This document shows, piece by piece, positions 1 to 11,600 of a stretch of 64,000 bases of DNA. The stretch spans positions 103,955 through 167,954 of the forward strand of contig JADIIX010000040.1 of NCBI GenBank assembly GCA_027604505.1, written 5' to 3'. This DNA is from Gonapodya sp. JEL0774 (lineage: Eukaryota; Monoblepharomycota; Monoblepharidomycetes; Monoblepharidales; Gonapodyaceae). Every line of letters begins with the position of its first letter. The stretch's first letter is position 1. The notes beneath the pieces were generated by a model, which was given only the letters and a program-made list of their open reading frames with translations, did no database searches and was not told where the DNA came from. The translations under genes were made by a program, and so were the position numbers.

Positions 1-2400
1 CCACTGGTACTTTGGATCGATGTTTGTGTCCATGATGTGAGTGTCCACTTGCGTGCCTACTTCAGCAACCATGGACAGCTTCCCCAAGCCGTTCTTAGCC
101 TTGGAGTACCACTTTGCCTTCTCAAGCGCATCCACTGTTGGAAAGTAGTGATAAAGATGACAAAGTTGGATGAGTGGAGCCTGTCGCTTGGCGAGGTCTA
201 CCGCAGCTTGGATGTACCTTTGGATAGAGTGGTCATCAGTTCATTGGTGGTAAGGTGGGATCCCATAATACTCGCGATCTCACTTTTCCGGATCCACTGC
301 CCATTTCTCTACTAGTTCTTTCTTTGCAAATGCGTAACACTTGTCCCGGTACCTCACCAATCCTAAATTCCGATCACCAGGGACTACCAGTCCAGCACGG
401 TCGACCAACGTCACAGGACAAAATCCACCCATTTCACAACGTATTTGATGGTACGAAGTGGTGTTAGATGGGTGAAGGACTTGAATCTCGCGGTTGATGG
501 GAGTGAGAACAGTCATAAGCAAAGTCGCGGACGAGGTTATTTTCTCATCTACAGATTAGTAATAAAGGTGTCATGTTCAGTTCCGACCTTCCAAGGAACA
601 AAAGAATGAACAGCGCACCATCGATCATCGACGGCTCCAAAGTGGTGATCAGGGGCTTCGCCTTTTCCAAAACCTCCAGCGGAATCGTTACGGTGAACGA
701 CGAAGAGTGAGAATGTAAAAGATCGAGGATACCGCGGCGAAATGCGATCAAGAAAAGCTCGTCGCGGTAACCAGACCACAAGGAGGCTAGAGAAAGAAAA
801 TGGGGCTGGATGGCGTTGTTTTCTGTAAGTAAGGAAGTATGTATTCGGTCATATCTTTCCACTCACGTATACTTGATCAACCGGCACTGCCGTTCTTGCT
901 CTGCATGCTGCTTTGAGCTCAGCCACTGTTTCCTGAAACCGGTCACCGAGCAACTTGAGAGTCTTCTGACTGTCCCTAAGTTGCTTCTGCACGGCATCAA
1001 CGTAAATGAGAAGCTGTCGCCGAAATGTTGAAGAAGAAATAATCTGTGCCAGGAGAACTTTTGAAGGCGGCACTGGTTGGCTATGAGTGGGCTTCTCCAG
1101 AGGCGCAGTCTGAAGAAAAGATATGGTGGCTAAAACATGCTGCGAAAAGTGAGCACGTGTCCACAAAGTCAGAGCGAAAGACGGGAGTTTCACATGCCTA
1201 GCTCAAGTTGAAGTGTTTGCTTTGCCTTGTGTTCCAGTTCGCTGGATATTTTCAGACACTCGCCAACTTCAGCGCCACAAAGCTCAGGAACTGGCTCAAT
1301 TTCACACGTCTTCAGTGCCCTACCGAAGACAAGCAGCATCTTCTTCTTATGAAGAAACTCACGTGCGTCGATGCCCTCCCCACCCTTTCCGAGTGCGCGG
1401 TTGAAGAGACGGATTCCTGCGACAAGCTGGGAGAGCCCGTTCAGTTGCGTCTCCTTTCCAACCCTATCAAGATGCAAGAATGTTGACAACTCCGATTGGG
1501 GAAACACAGATTCGAGTGCGGCTGTTTCCATTGTGGACTATTTTTAGGTTGAAGGAATGGGGAACAACGGGGTACTCGAACCTGTTGTCTCCCTAACCAC
1601 TTTTATGTCCGTTGCTGCACCCATCTTTGTTTTGATGAGAACGTATGAGACAATTTTTCTATACAGGACTGTTCGTCCCACATTTAGCGGAATGTTGGGG
1701 GGCGAAACAGGTGGCAAGCGAACTGACCCTCGAGCATGGCAACAGACTTGACCTTTGATTCACATATTTCTTTGACGAAGTTCACCGTTTGCGCTGCTCG
1801 AAGTTGCCGTTCTCTGTGCAAAAAGTCGGCTTCATTCGCAAAGTCAACTGAGAGCCGATTTCGAACTTCATTGTTCGGAATCCCGAATCACCTTGAGCGG
1901 GAAAGTTCGTGTCAAAATAGACCTGCATTTTGATTGTCTCCGCCACCGCTGACTCAGTTTCTGTAATGGCTTCGACAGACAGCTTTTGCGGATTTTTGAG
2001 TGCTCTCAGACCTCAAGCACAGTGAGAGAACTCTCGGGCATCATTGACTGACCTGGATCAATCTCTCAACTTCTTCACGATTCAGCTCATGTTCCACGTT
2101 GAACGAGTTCTTTGGATCCAGAACCACAGATCGCACCGTGAAGGCGGCAAGTGTATCCGACACTGTCAGTGATTGCGGGCTCCCCGGCAATGCGGTCTCC
2201 ATAGATCCCACAGCCATCCCTGCACCGATGGCTGCGGTTTGGTGACCCGATGCTGTGATGTCGGCCGGCTCTAGTGGAGGTGCTGGGAGCTCAAGTGGCC
2301 GTGTTTGCTTTACCGCGTGTCGATGATCCTTCAGCACCGCCGAAGCACGAGACACAATCTCCCGAATAAGATAGTTGACAACGTCGACCTGCTGGGACAT
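1..2400 (-). CDS. CFAP206: Cilia- and flagella-associated protein 206, C-terminus cut by window edge
   Basis: CFAP206 (FAP206) is an axonemal protein that docks radial spoke RS2 and dynein c to the doublet microtubule. The exons, read right to left, follow the family order. The N-terminus has a YLIREI helix and then AFTVRSVVLDPKN. Next come YRKIVSYVL..TDIKVVRE, the hallmark block LESVFPQSELSTFLHL followed by GIRLFNRALGKGGEGID, and near the left edge GFCPVTLVDRAGLVVPG with LGLVRYRDKCYAF. The last exon visible ends at a stretch resembling the QTNTHI region, so only the extreme C-terminus lies outside the window. The start at 2400 (MSQQVDVV) is chosen because it precedes the conserved helix directly; an upstream in-frame ATG at 2436 is possible. 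It implies the organism builds a motile flagellum. Confidence 0.93.
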
Positions 2401-2674
2401 GGCTGTGAAATCTCCAGCAACAAACGTATGCCTCAATCAAGTTCGTTGGTTAGTTGCACACTGGACGACTATGGCCCGAAGCGAAGGTCTGGACCAGGAA
2501 GCCCCCATGACCTTTATCCATTATCGGAACCTTCTTGACAATGATTTGAAGCTCCAGCTCAGCGATTTGTTATCTTGATGTATAAAATCGTTTCGACTAT
2601 TACTTCGAACTCTGGCTCAATAATTTGACATCTTGATGTATTTTTGTCGATGTTATCTTTCTATTGTTCACTAT

Positions 2675-4123
2675 TCACGAACGCCTACCAATGACATGCT
2701 TCAAAAAGAGAAAGGATACATACTTCTGAATCAAAAAAATTGGATATCGACGAGGTAATATGTTCAAAGGACGCGGGAGATGACGTCGTGCTATTGATGG
2801 AGACACTGGGCTCATCGTGGCGCCCTCCAAGTTCTCGCTGTCCGGACTTCGACTTAGATTCGGAATGTCGGGGATGGGCTTTGCGTCTTGTGCCATGATA
2901 ATGAACTGAGGCACAGTGCTTTTTACTTCATTTTGAAGGTTTAAGAGACGACAACTCAGTTCCTCCGTACTCACAGCAGGAAACATTAGGGCGAAGAGTG
3001 CCGCCCCCATAAGTTGTGGGAGATAAAATGTCATCACAGCGCATGGTAGACCTGTGTGATATGGTACATTTGTGCTCAAAGCTCACGGGAAAAGGAGTAA
3101 CGCTCACCAAACCCCAAAAAGTATCCCCACTTCTCCTCCATAAATGCGACCCTCAATTCAAAGTCCCAGGCCTTGTGAACCCAGCGATATTCGAAACTGT
3201 ACATGGAAACAATCCAGGCAAAATATGAGAGACTAACTAGGGAGCCGAATCGGAACGGGAGTGCCAAATAAAGCAGAGTGCATAACTGCAGATGGATCAG
3301 ATAAACAAGATTTTTTAGGATTTCAGTAGCAAATGACTGAACAATGCTGTGGAAAGCAATCGCAAGTCACAACTACAATCTGGAATGCATAGTAGAAGCG
3401 TATCCCTCACTTATCGTAATTGCGCTCCGGTTTGGGACGAGGTTTCCCCCCATTGAGTTCTAGCGCACCATCTGCGATCTGTTGATACCAAATGGATGAA
3501 AGAACCAACGAGAGAACGTAGATGGGATAGCTCCAAAATAGCTGCGTCGAACGAGAACTACGAAGACTGGAGTGGACGGCAACACTCTTCCATCTTTCTC
3601 TGCAAAACCACCCACGTTGAATACTCTCGCTAAAAGGGATTCGGTCATCCACGCCCCTTCTTCGACGTTCAATCCAAGAACCTCCTTGGCCATTGGAAGA
3701 ACGACCACTTCGAACACCACCAAGGAACCAAGGAACACCACCCCATTCAGCACAACGCATTTAAAGAACGCTGCTTGAATCTTTGGAGATCTAGAAGTGT
3801 ATGGTGAGCATAAATCAAGGTATCATTGGCAGGGGCACTGCAGAACTGAAAGCATCGCAAGGGGATCGAGCTCACCTTCGCACCTTTGAAAAAGCCGTTA
3901 GCCACCGCGATGCATCCATAAATCCAGCCCAAGTCCACGCCCCGACCCGAATGAAATCATCAATGAGAGGGAAATCTCGCCTCCACTCGGGTACAGACTC
4001 CATGGTTTCCGAGGACGAGAACGTGGAAGACAAAATAGACAGAGAACGTCCAGATGATGATCTATTTGGTAGGTGTAGAGTTTTCACAACTGCGAAATTG
4101 GCTTCTGTTGGAGGAGGATCCAT
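2675..4123 (-). CDS. EI24 / etoposide-induced 2.4 family membrane protein
   Basis: EI24-family proteins are multi-pass ER membrane proteins linked to autophagy and ER function in animals. The exons give the family landmarks in order. These are WAGFMDASRWLTAF, then FFKCVVLNGVVFLGSL (first membrane segment), SYPIYVLSLVLSSIWYQQIADGAL (the family's IWFQDIAD block) and KPRPKP. They are followed by SFEYRWVHK...EEKWGYFLGFG (matching its FEYRWF..NWPYYFGFG block) and LPCAVMTFYLPQLMGAALFALMFPA. Splicing is consistent in phase: exon 1 ends in AG and joins A-TCT-CCA, and a GTGGGT...GCAG intron leads into LFWSYPI. The last intron appears to start right after FPA and resume at FIIMAQDAKPIP, matching the family FPLFIISANEAK. 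The start at 4123 (MDPPPTEAN) is the first ATG in the open frame. Confidence 0.86.
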
Positions 4124-4311
4124 CTGACAATTTTGAACCCGACAGCCCCACCAATGGTATGTAACCGATCATGGAAGAACTGCACCGTTGCAATTCAACA
4201 CTCATCAACCAAGACTTCGGCACTGATAGTTTGCTGGACAAGTTCACTACCTACATTAATAGCGCCAAAAGTAGAGAAACAATATTGAGACAAGTAGTAT
4301 GAAATATACCA

Positions 4312-5406
4312 TCACTTCCGGTTCATGACAACGATTTCGTACCCCTGCCCCTGTAATTCTTTCGGCGCAATCGCTCTCTGGAGCAGCTGGCAGGTCCAAG
4401 CAGTTTCCGAAATGAATGGGTGGGTGTGCACATGTGCGGAGAGAGGGAAGGACCACAGATGCGCGCTTACAATTTTGTAATTCCACCCTCTCTCCTCAGC
4501 TAAGACGAAGAACTTATCCTCGCCAAAGCCTCGTTGCTTATACGTTAAAATGGCCTCGGAATGAGGCTTAGAGAGCGCGTCCATAGTGGAAAGGAGGGCA
4601 GCATGAAGTTGGGGTAGATACTGCGGGAGAAGAGATTACAGCCTCCATCTTGAGCCGTGGATGCAAAAAAAGTCGACCAGGTTAAACAACACGTACTAAG
4701 CACTCAGAGGCGATGATCACGTCCGCTGATTCAAGTCCTTGGAGATTCTCTGACCACTCCAGGTTCCTCACTTAACCAATGATCACCGATGAGTCCAGAA
4801 GCGGCGAAAACACAATCGAAATTCTTTAACCTTTGACCAGCTTTTCTCGTGCAGTATCTAACGAGAGACCATTAAGCTCAATGTTCTCTTCCAGTAATTG
4901 CAATTGATGTTCTCCCAAGTCAGTTAAGGTCACGGAGCTAGCGCCTGAGAGAGCTGCAACGATGCCCGCGAGGCCTGTTCCTGCGCTTTGAAGAATACAA
5001 TGTTGTTCGTAGACATGGCTCGGCGCCCTGCCAACGGAAACGCACCCAAGCTCCACGAACGATTTTCCAGTGCAGTGGAACCTGTTACTCAAGTACTCAG
5101 ACAGAATAATGGCGCCATCCCACACTCGCAGGCCAGTGTTCTGGTTGGCTGCAATTAAGGTTAGGTTCCTGTGGAAACACTTTTGTAGGGTGCGTACCTT
5201 TTTCAAATCGATCTCCTCGTGTGGTCGCTGTCGAATCCTCACTAGAAGTCGAGAAGCAGAAAGTTGGTCTTACGTTTGTTGCATGTCAGGTGCGATCTCC
5301 CAGCTGGTCGGTACAAACCCAGGCGTCCCCCGAAAGAGAACGTCCTTTCCTCAAGATGTCGTACATTTACGTAAGGATTTATGATCGTGTATGGAACTAA
5401 GGCCAT
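4312..5406 (-). CDS. METTL21-like protein-lysine methyltransferase
   Basis: Seven-beta-strand SAM methyltransferase of the Methyltransf_16 group; characterised METTL21 relatives trimethylate lysines of chaperones or elongation factors. The start MALVPY at 5406 resembles the usual METTL21A start. The first intron (GTTTGT...TTCTAG) joins TFSFGGRL to VRIRQRP in frame. Then come LRVWDGAIILSEYL, FVELG|AGTGLAGIVAAL (SAM motif I, split by a GTGCGT intron), SSVTLTDLGE, NLEWSENLQGLESADVIIASE (with the acidic post-motif) and a C-terminal YKQRGFGEDKFF..ERGWNYKIV. The 3' end at EIVVMNRK gives a usual family length. It shares a short divergent promoter with PSF3. The substrate cannot be told from sequence. 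Confidence 0.86.
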
Positions 5407-5500
5407 CCGACCTTTGTTGCGAGTGGGTGTTCCAGGTTGGTATGTATGTACCCATCAGTGACCACAGTAGTGCGGGATTCGAGCAGACGGACTGCATGTA

Positions 5501-6422
5501 ATGGATATTGATTTGAACCCAGATGACGGAAGAGGCGAGGAATACTGGGACATTGATGCTATTCTATCTGAGCAGCAGGTGAGATTTGCAGAACGAACTC
5601 TCGATCAGATAGTGCAACGTGGGCAACTGGAAAATATCCAATCTCCTGCAGAAAGTTGCCGGATACTTCAAAAACGACGTGCCACGCTTTGGATTTCTCG
5701 CAGGATCGAAGTCTGATGTTGTGAGCACATCGGCTTCTGGAATCCGTTGAATTGTTCAAGCACTAATGGGCATGGGTCTTTGTAGCTTCCAAAGGGGACA
5801 AGAGTGGAGATTCCGTTTTGGATTGCAGAAAGCCTGGCTGCAAAGTGAGATTGTTTGTGGCATCAGCGCAAATCTCAGCTTACACCAGCTGGATCGTTCA
5901 GTCACCTTTTGGACATCGAGGTACCCCGATGTTTTGGAACACGTGCCCGAAATGAGCTCCAGGCAAGCCCGACATCCGTCGATTTGAATTTGTACTGCCC
6001 GTACTTCTATGCTTTTGGTGTCAACATCAACAACCTGTGAGTGAGTGGACTTCCTGAAATCCCCAGACTCCTTGGAACCCGATATACCCTCCAAACTTCC
6101 TCAGCATCGTGGACAGTACTCTAAATAAAATATTGGCACGGACTTTCGCAGCACGGATGCAACGTGTCATGGACTATACTCAGTCCTCCATCCTCGGTGG
6201 TGCAGTATTTACAAACTCCATAGAGCAAGATCGATTTCTCAGAACGCTCGAGGAGGAGGAGAAGGAACGTAAGTCTGGTGACGTTTTGTTTCAACTTGAT
6301 GCAAATTGGAGGGACCAATGCTTGCGCTTATAGTTCATCGCCTTGGCGTCCAATCAGCACTGGACACACATCGCTTGTACGCGGACTCTGCCTCAACTCT
6401 TCGCAGAAGCGCGTTCCGATGA
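5501..6422 (+). CDS. PSF3: GINS complex subunit PSF3
   Basis: PSF3 (GINS3) is one of four GINS subunits that join MCM2-7 and CDC45 to form the replicative CMG helicase. Exon 1 starts MDIDLNPDD and carries YWDIDAILSEQQ, the family N-terminal strand. A phase-0 intron leads to KVAGYFKNDVPRFGFLAGS. Next are LPKGTRVEIPFWIAESLAAK (the family LELPLWLA block), VDLNLYCPYFYAFG (family VVDLHKMGPHFYGFG), then a helical exon LNKILARTFAARMQRVMD...LRTLEEEEKE. The final exon starts with a phase-1 junction and reads LHRLGVQSALDTHRLYADSAS, ending at 6422. Five exons with short introns. Length is usual for the family. Confidence 0.93.
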
Positions 6423-6558
6423 TGCAAGAAGAGAAGACTGCGCTTCCAATTTCTTCATGTCTGTTCGTGCCAATATGTGTATTACATGAGTTAAAATTTT
6501 CAGCGTACATATATGTACACGGCGCTTAGGCCTAGCAAAGGGGTTGTGGGCAACTCAG

Positions 6559-8536
6559 TCAATATCCAAGATACTTTTCATTTTTTCGTACACGACTGTA
6601 AAACAGAGAGACCGTTAGGATTTAGAAGCCATTTAGATACCCTGCCCTGTGTGGAGTACAAATCTGAACTCACCAAAGCTCACTGCTACCATAGGTGTAA
6701 CTTTGATGTAACCAATGCTCAATCCGACAAAGAAGCCTTTCCACCCACTTCTCGCCCGGATCGCTTTTGCGGTCTCCCAGGTCGTCTTGTGCCTGATATC
6801 TACAAGTCCCTCTTTCGTACCCGCTGCCAAATGAGTCTTGAAATCTCGTAGTTCGGATGAACCAGCCACTTGCATTTGTCTCCGTATCACCTCAAGCGGG
6901 TAAGAGCACGTTTGTGCGAATGCACCCGCAACTGCACCTGCAAGGAGTTGTGCAGGTGTATTGAGGAGGAGCTTCCCTGCTGCAGACTTCCCGCGCTTGG
7001 AAGCTCGTTGTGACAGACGTGCAGCTTCCTCAGGTGAAGCAAGCATCCAGCGGCCAAGTCGTTGTCGGAAAAATTGGGAGACTGATTCGTAGGTCCAAAA
7101 GGAGATTCCTGCGTATGGTATCATACCATACACCGTCGGCAAGAATCCCCTGTAAAAATTGAATACCCCGGCCACGGGCTTCATGAGCGCCTGAGACAGT
7201 AGCACTGGTGATTGAGTTACTGCAGCCACTCTTCCTCCTGCGGCACTTTCGAGTACCGCGGTGTTAAAATGTGATGTTCCTGGAGAACGACCTGACGCCT
7301 CGGTAACGAGAAGTTCTCGATACGGGGGATAGTGATTTGCGATGACAGTGTTTGGCTCTATGTAAATACGGTGGACAGTGCCCAGAATGCTTGGGTGGCG
7401 AATTTGTGTTGAGAATGCCATGCGAACGCGAATGAGCTCGAGAGGATAGGTAAAGAATACAGAGGTCACGCCTTTGGATAGGGATGCGTCGACGGTTTTC
7501 AGACTTTCGAAACCTTTGTAGCAACTGCTGATTCCACTATCTCACCGGCCAAAGATCCTGCTAAGAGGTGTTTCAAACCAGTTTCATCGGCAACGACAGG
7601 CATAAGCCACTTGAGCAGAGAGAGGACTACTTGAATATTCCGATTGAGGCGCAACTCAAATGGAACTCACGTGTTTGTACTGTTCAAACGCCATAAACTT
7701 CAAGGCCGCGTAGGGAAAAATTCGCAACAGGGTAGCCGAATGGCCTTGAAAAAGACCTCGAGCGCCATACTCAGTGTAAATCTCGCGCATTGCGTCGAAG
7801 AATCCCGTGAAGCTACCTGATAAAAAATACCAGGTGAGTTTCATCTCTTAGCAATAGAACATATTCAAACAGACCAATATGGCGCTGAAACTTGGGATTT
7901 GAAGTTTGGAAAAGAATTTTTACTCGGTCCAAAGGTGCTATGACCTACGGTGGGAGTGTGATGGGTTTGCATCATCGCTGGCAGGTACTATCGCCAGGAA
8001 GCACCGACCGTTTTAGCGACACATCCAGCTACTCCACCAGCTAGCAATGACCGTGCAACGTAATCCATACTCCGTTTGTCTCGATGTCGCCTCTCGATTG
8101 CTTCCGAAGTACCGGAAGAAGATCTTAGAACAGTTGCTGACCCATCCGGGTGCCTGTAAGTGTCTGTCCCATCTGAGCTACGCGATTGTGTGATACTTCC
8201 AGGTAAAGGAGGGTCGGAAGGACAAAGCGGCGGTGGTGGCATCGCAGAAGGGTTGGTTTGCCTTGAATGGACTAGTGCTCCGAGCACTCCCGACGCAACA
8301 CTAGTCTTTTCAGAGGTCATATATCCGTTCCAATCAGAATTCGGAAGAAAAGGATAAAACAGAGTATTTATCAACAGGCGTGGTGGGCAGAGAACATTAT
8401 CGAAAGTTGTTATAGGAGGGATGAACAAACTCCGTGGATCAGAGAAGCAGCTCACCTCGCCCCAGACCCCGTTTGCTATTTCTGCTCCCATTACGGGTGA
8501 CTTCCGTGTATCTTCCGTAACGTGGACAGAGGTCAT
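6559..8536 (-). CDS. LEU5-like mitochondrial carrier (CoA transport family)
   Basis: Mitochondrial carrier family member closest in motif to yeast Leu5 and human SLC25A16/SLC25A42, which act in coenzyme A uptake across the inner membrane. All three carrier signatures are visible: PLDRVK in repeat 1 (after [14 protein letters not shown]), PLELIRVRM in repeat 2 and PLEVIRRQM in repeat 3. Between them are [44 protein letters not shown] and [20 protein letters not shown]. The last intron starts GTGAGTTCAG and joins VSF to [13 protein letters not shown], ending at 6559. A serine- and proline-rich N-terminal extension of over 100 residues precedes repeat 1. The start at 8536 (MTSVHVTED) is the first ATG of the open exon, and part of that exon may be an intron. 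Transport substrate is inferred from subfamily only. Confidence 0.9.
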
Positions 8537-8677
8537 GACCTCCGGACTCAGTGATCAATCTCGGAGATTGGGTGCATGACGAGCCGATAAGCACTGTGCA
8601 ACGAAAGCTTTGTTCTTTATATCATGCTCTGAATCTATAACGTCCCCACTTTCCACCAGGTATTATGCTCTCAATCT

Positions 8678-11600
8678 TCACTTCCCCAATTTCATCAGAT
8701 ACCTGATTTTCCGATACGGTTCCGTCAAAGCTTTACATCCGCAAGTGGCTACAGAGAAAAAACTCGATATGATGAAGGCCGTCTCCAACTGCACGGATGA
8801 GGCAACCCACCGCTCCAAGCTGCTTGGCACGCTTGATACTTTCTCGGATCCCGAAATCCAGCATAATCCTGGGGGAGCATTGGGTGACGTCAGTGACTAT
8901 AACCAACAATCACAGCGCCGGACGGACAAAACACTCACTCTTCGGAACCGGCCGGAATGGCGTACGCCCGAACATCCTATTGATGACGACAGTCGAAATT
9001 TTCAAACAAATCGTCAGCCACTCCTTCTCCGTTGGACAGAAAAGGGGCGCTCATCCAGTGGAAAAAAGGGCAGCTCACCCTGTAAGTCCGTTCGACCTTG
9101 CCACCTTGTCCTCCTCTGGTGTAAGCAAGACCGCCAAATATTTGCGCGGCTCTGCGATTTTTGAAAGAATAATTTGAATCGCTTACAGGAGACACCAGCA
9201 TATCAGTTGTGACGAAGGACTCACTCTCGAGCCACGTATTCGACAACAATCGACCCGTGAGCCTTCAACAAGGCTATTGGTCCACCAATCCTTTCGTTAA
9301 GCTGTGCATGATCCTTGAATGTGTCGAACTGGTGCGCCAACATTTCCTGCCAAGCTTGCGCAGACTCGATCTGTCGTGCCATGTCTGAACATATGCAAAA
9401 TTGCACAAAGGATCACGAGCTTTCAAATTCAAGCTAAAGGATGGCACAGAAGTGAAAAGTCGGAAAACTTACTTGCCAATTTCCACCGGATGACGCTTGT
9501 GTAGGTGTAGCAAGATAGACAGTCAGGGTTACGGCAAATTTATGATCGTGCCATTTACGGCTTTGAGCTTACGGGTGTTCGATGAGCAGTTTTCCAAAAG
9601 TCTTGCGCTTGTGCTGATGATGAATTCACCACCGATTGGATGTCAAATTACAGCAAACCGTCATTCAAAGTCCCTGTATCAAAAAAGTAAAACTACTCAC
9701 GGCATACCGGAGGGCTTCGTCATACACTGCTCGGGCACTATAAATCGATGAGCACTAGGAGTCAACCCCGAGGATCAGCAAACGTCTGCTCTGCAGTTAC
9801 CAATTGAGGAACACTCACAATGTTAAACAACCTTTCAAAGTTGAAGTTGTGCTTGAAGTGGACAAGAAGTTAGGACACGCAACCGTACAGAGATGTCTTA
9901 AACCCACCATCAAGAGTTTAAACCCTTGATTCACCGTGCCCAAAATGTTCTCCGCGGGCACTTTGACGTCCTCAAATGTTACAAAAGTTGTACCAGATGC
10001 CCAACCTGCATGTTTTCGAAAATGGAGCGATAGTCCACACCAACACAATGAGAATGTTCTTGTGTGCCACGAGACCCACCGCCTTGAAGTTGCATCTTTT
10101 TAGTAGTGATCCCTCCGTGCTTTCGTTCAATTAGCAACATTGAAACACCTGCTCCACCGGGGCCACCAGTTCTTGTAGCGCGCAAAAGCATAAGATACAG
10201 TACTAGAAATACTTCACGTACAACGAACACACTTACCGCACAGCAGTGATAAAGTACTCTGAGTGACGGGAATATCGTCGCATCAAAGTTCGAAGTGGGA
10301 TAATATAGACTGGGGAAGATATACTCACCCGCCCTGGAAAGAAATAGCCCCACAGGAGATTAGTGAGATTAGGACGATAATATTCAAAGAATAAGCAAGC
10401 TCAAGCGTACCATATCGCGTTAGTGATCCATTTCTTCGTGCCATTGACGATGTAGTACTTGCCATCGTCGGTGAGCTTGGCAGTGGTGGTGATGTTCTGC
10501 GTGTCAGAACCCGTTTCGGGTTCGGTGATGGCTTTTACACGATATAGAGCGGATGACATTCTAAACAACAGAGCTGCGGGTAATGACAGCGACAAAGAAA
10601 CTCACCCAAGCAACACCAGTTGTTTCCACTGAGAACGTCGTTCAAAACGCGCGCTTTGATGTGCGGTTTTGCGCCGTGCCAGACCGGGCTCAAGCCACTG
10701 CAACAAAAAGCCAGTCGAGCAAAAATGGACATCTCTTGAGACAAGGGCAAGGCTTACATAGTGACACCCGCGAAAATGCCGTTGACACAACCCCTACTTC
10801 CAACTCTCATGTACTCGTTTCTTGCAACAAGCTTGTGGAATGTGTTAATTTCCTCGTCCTTTAATCCAGCAACACGAGGGAAGTTGCTCGGAAGCTCCTT
10901 GTAAATCGCCGGGGCGTGTTCAAGAGCCAACAAACCGAGTTCCCCGAACCGTTTGTAGATTGCAGGAGTGACCCCACCGGCTTCTTCCCATTCGAAAATG
11001 TTCTACATGTGGGAAGATGAAAAAGGAGGGATTCGGTGGGACGCTTTCCGAAATACGATTTTTGACGGAAGCGACTCACAGGGGCAAATTCTTTGTCCAC
11101 GAACTCTCTCAAGTACTTTGCGAGGCGGAAATGAGAGTCTTTGTCTGTTAAACCGTCGATTGCGAGTTAGACCGATGAGAAATCTGACCAGCTTTGCAGG
11201 AACATACACTGACGAGAGAGACGGCAACTTGTTTAGCACTACAACCAAGGTGAACTTAGATAGATCTTGAACTCACAAAAGGGTGGTGCCAATCCTGCAT
11301 CCCTGTCGATGGGAAATGGAATCGTTATGGACTCGAAGAGCAATCATGAAGCAGGAGCGGAATCCAACATACACATTGGACTTCAGAGGTGGAATTGTCA
11401 ATCAAATTCAATCAACGATCCCGGACTGAGCTCAAGGATCACTCACTCCGAAAAGGGCACCAAATCTCCGAAGAATTGGCCCTCCTTCCGATGAAGTTTG
11501 GTTTTCTTCAGCTCCCCTTTCCCTTCAACAACGGTCTTGTCGAGTGACTTTAATATGTTCTTGGTACTTGCGAGCTTTCCGACGAGGAGACGAGGACCAT

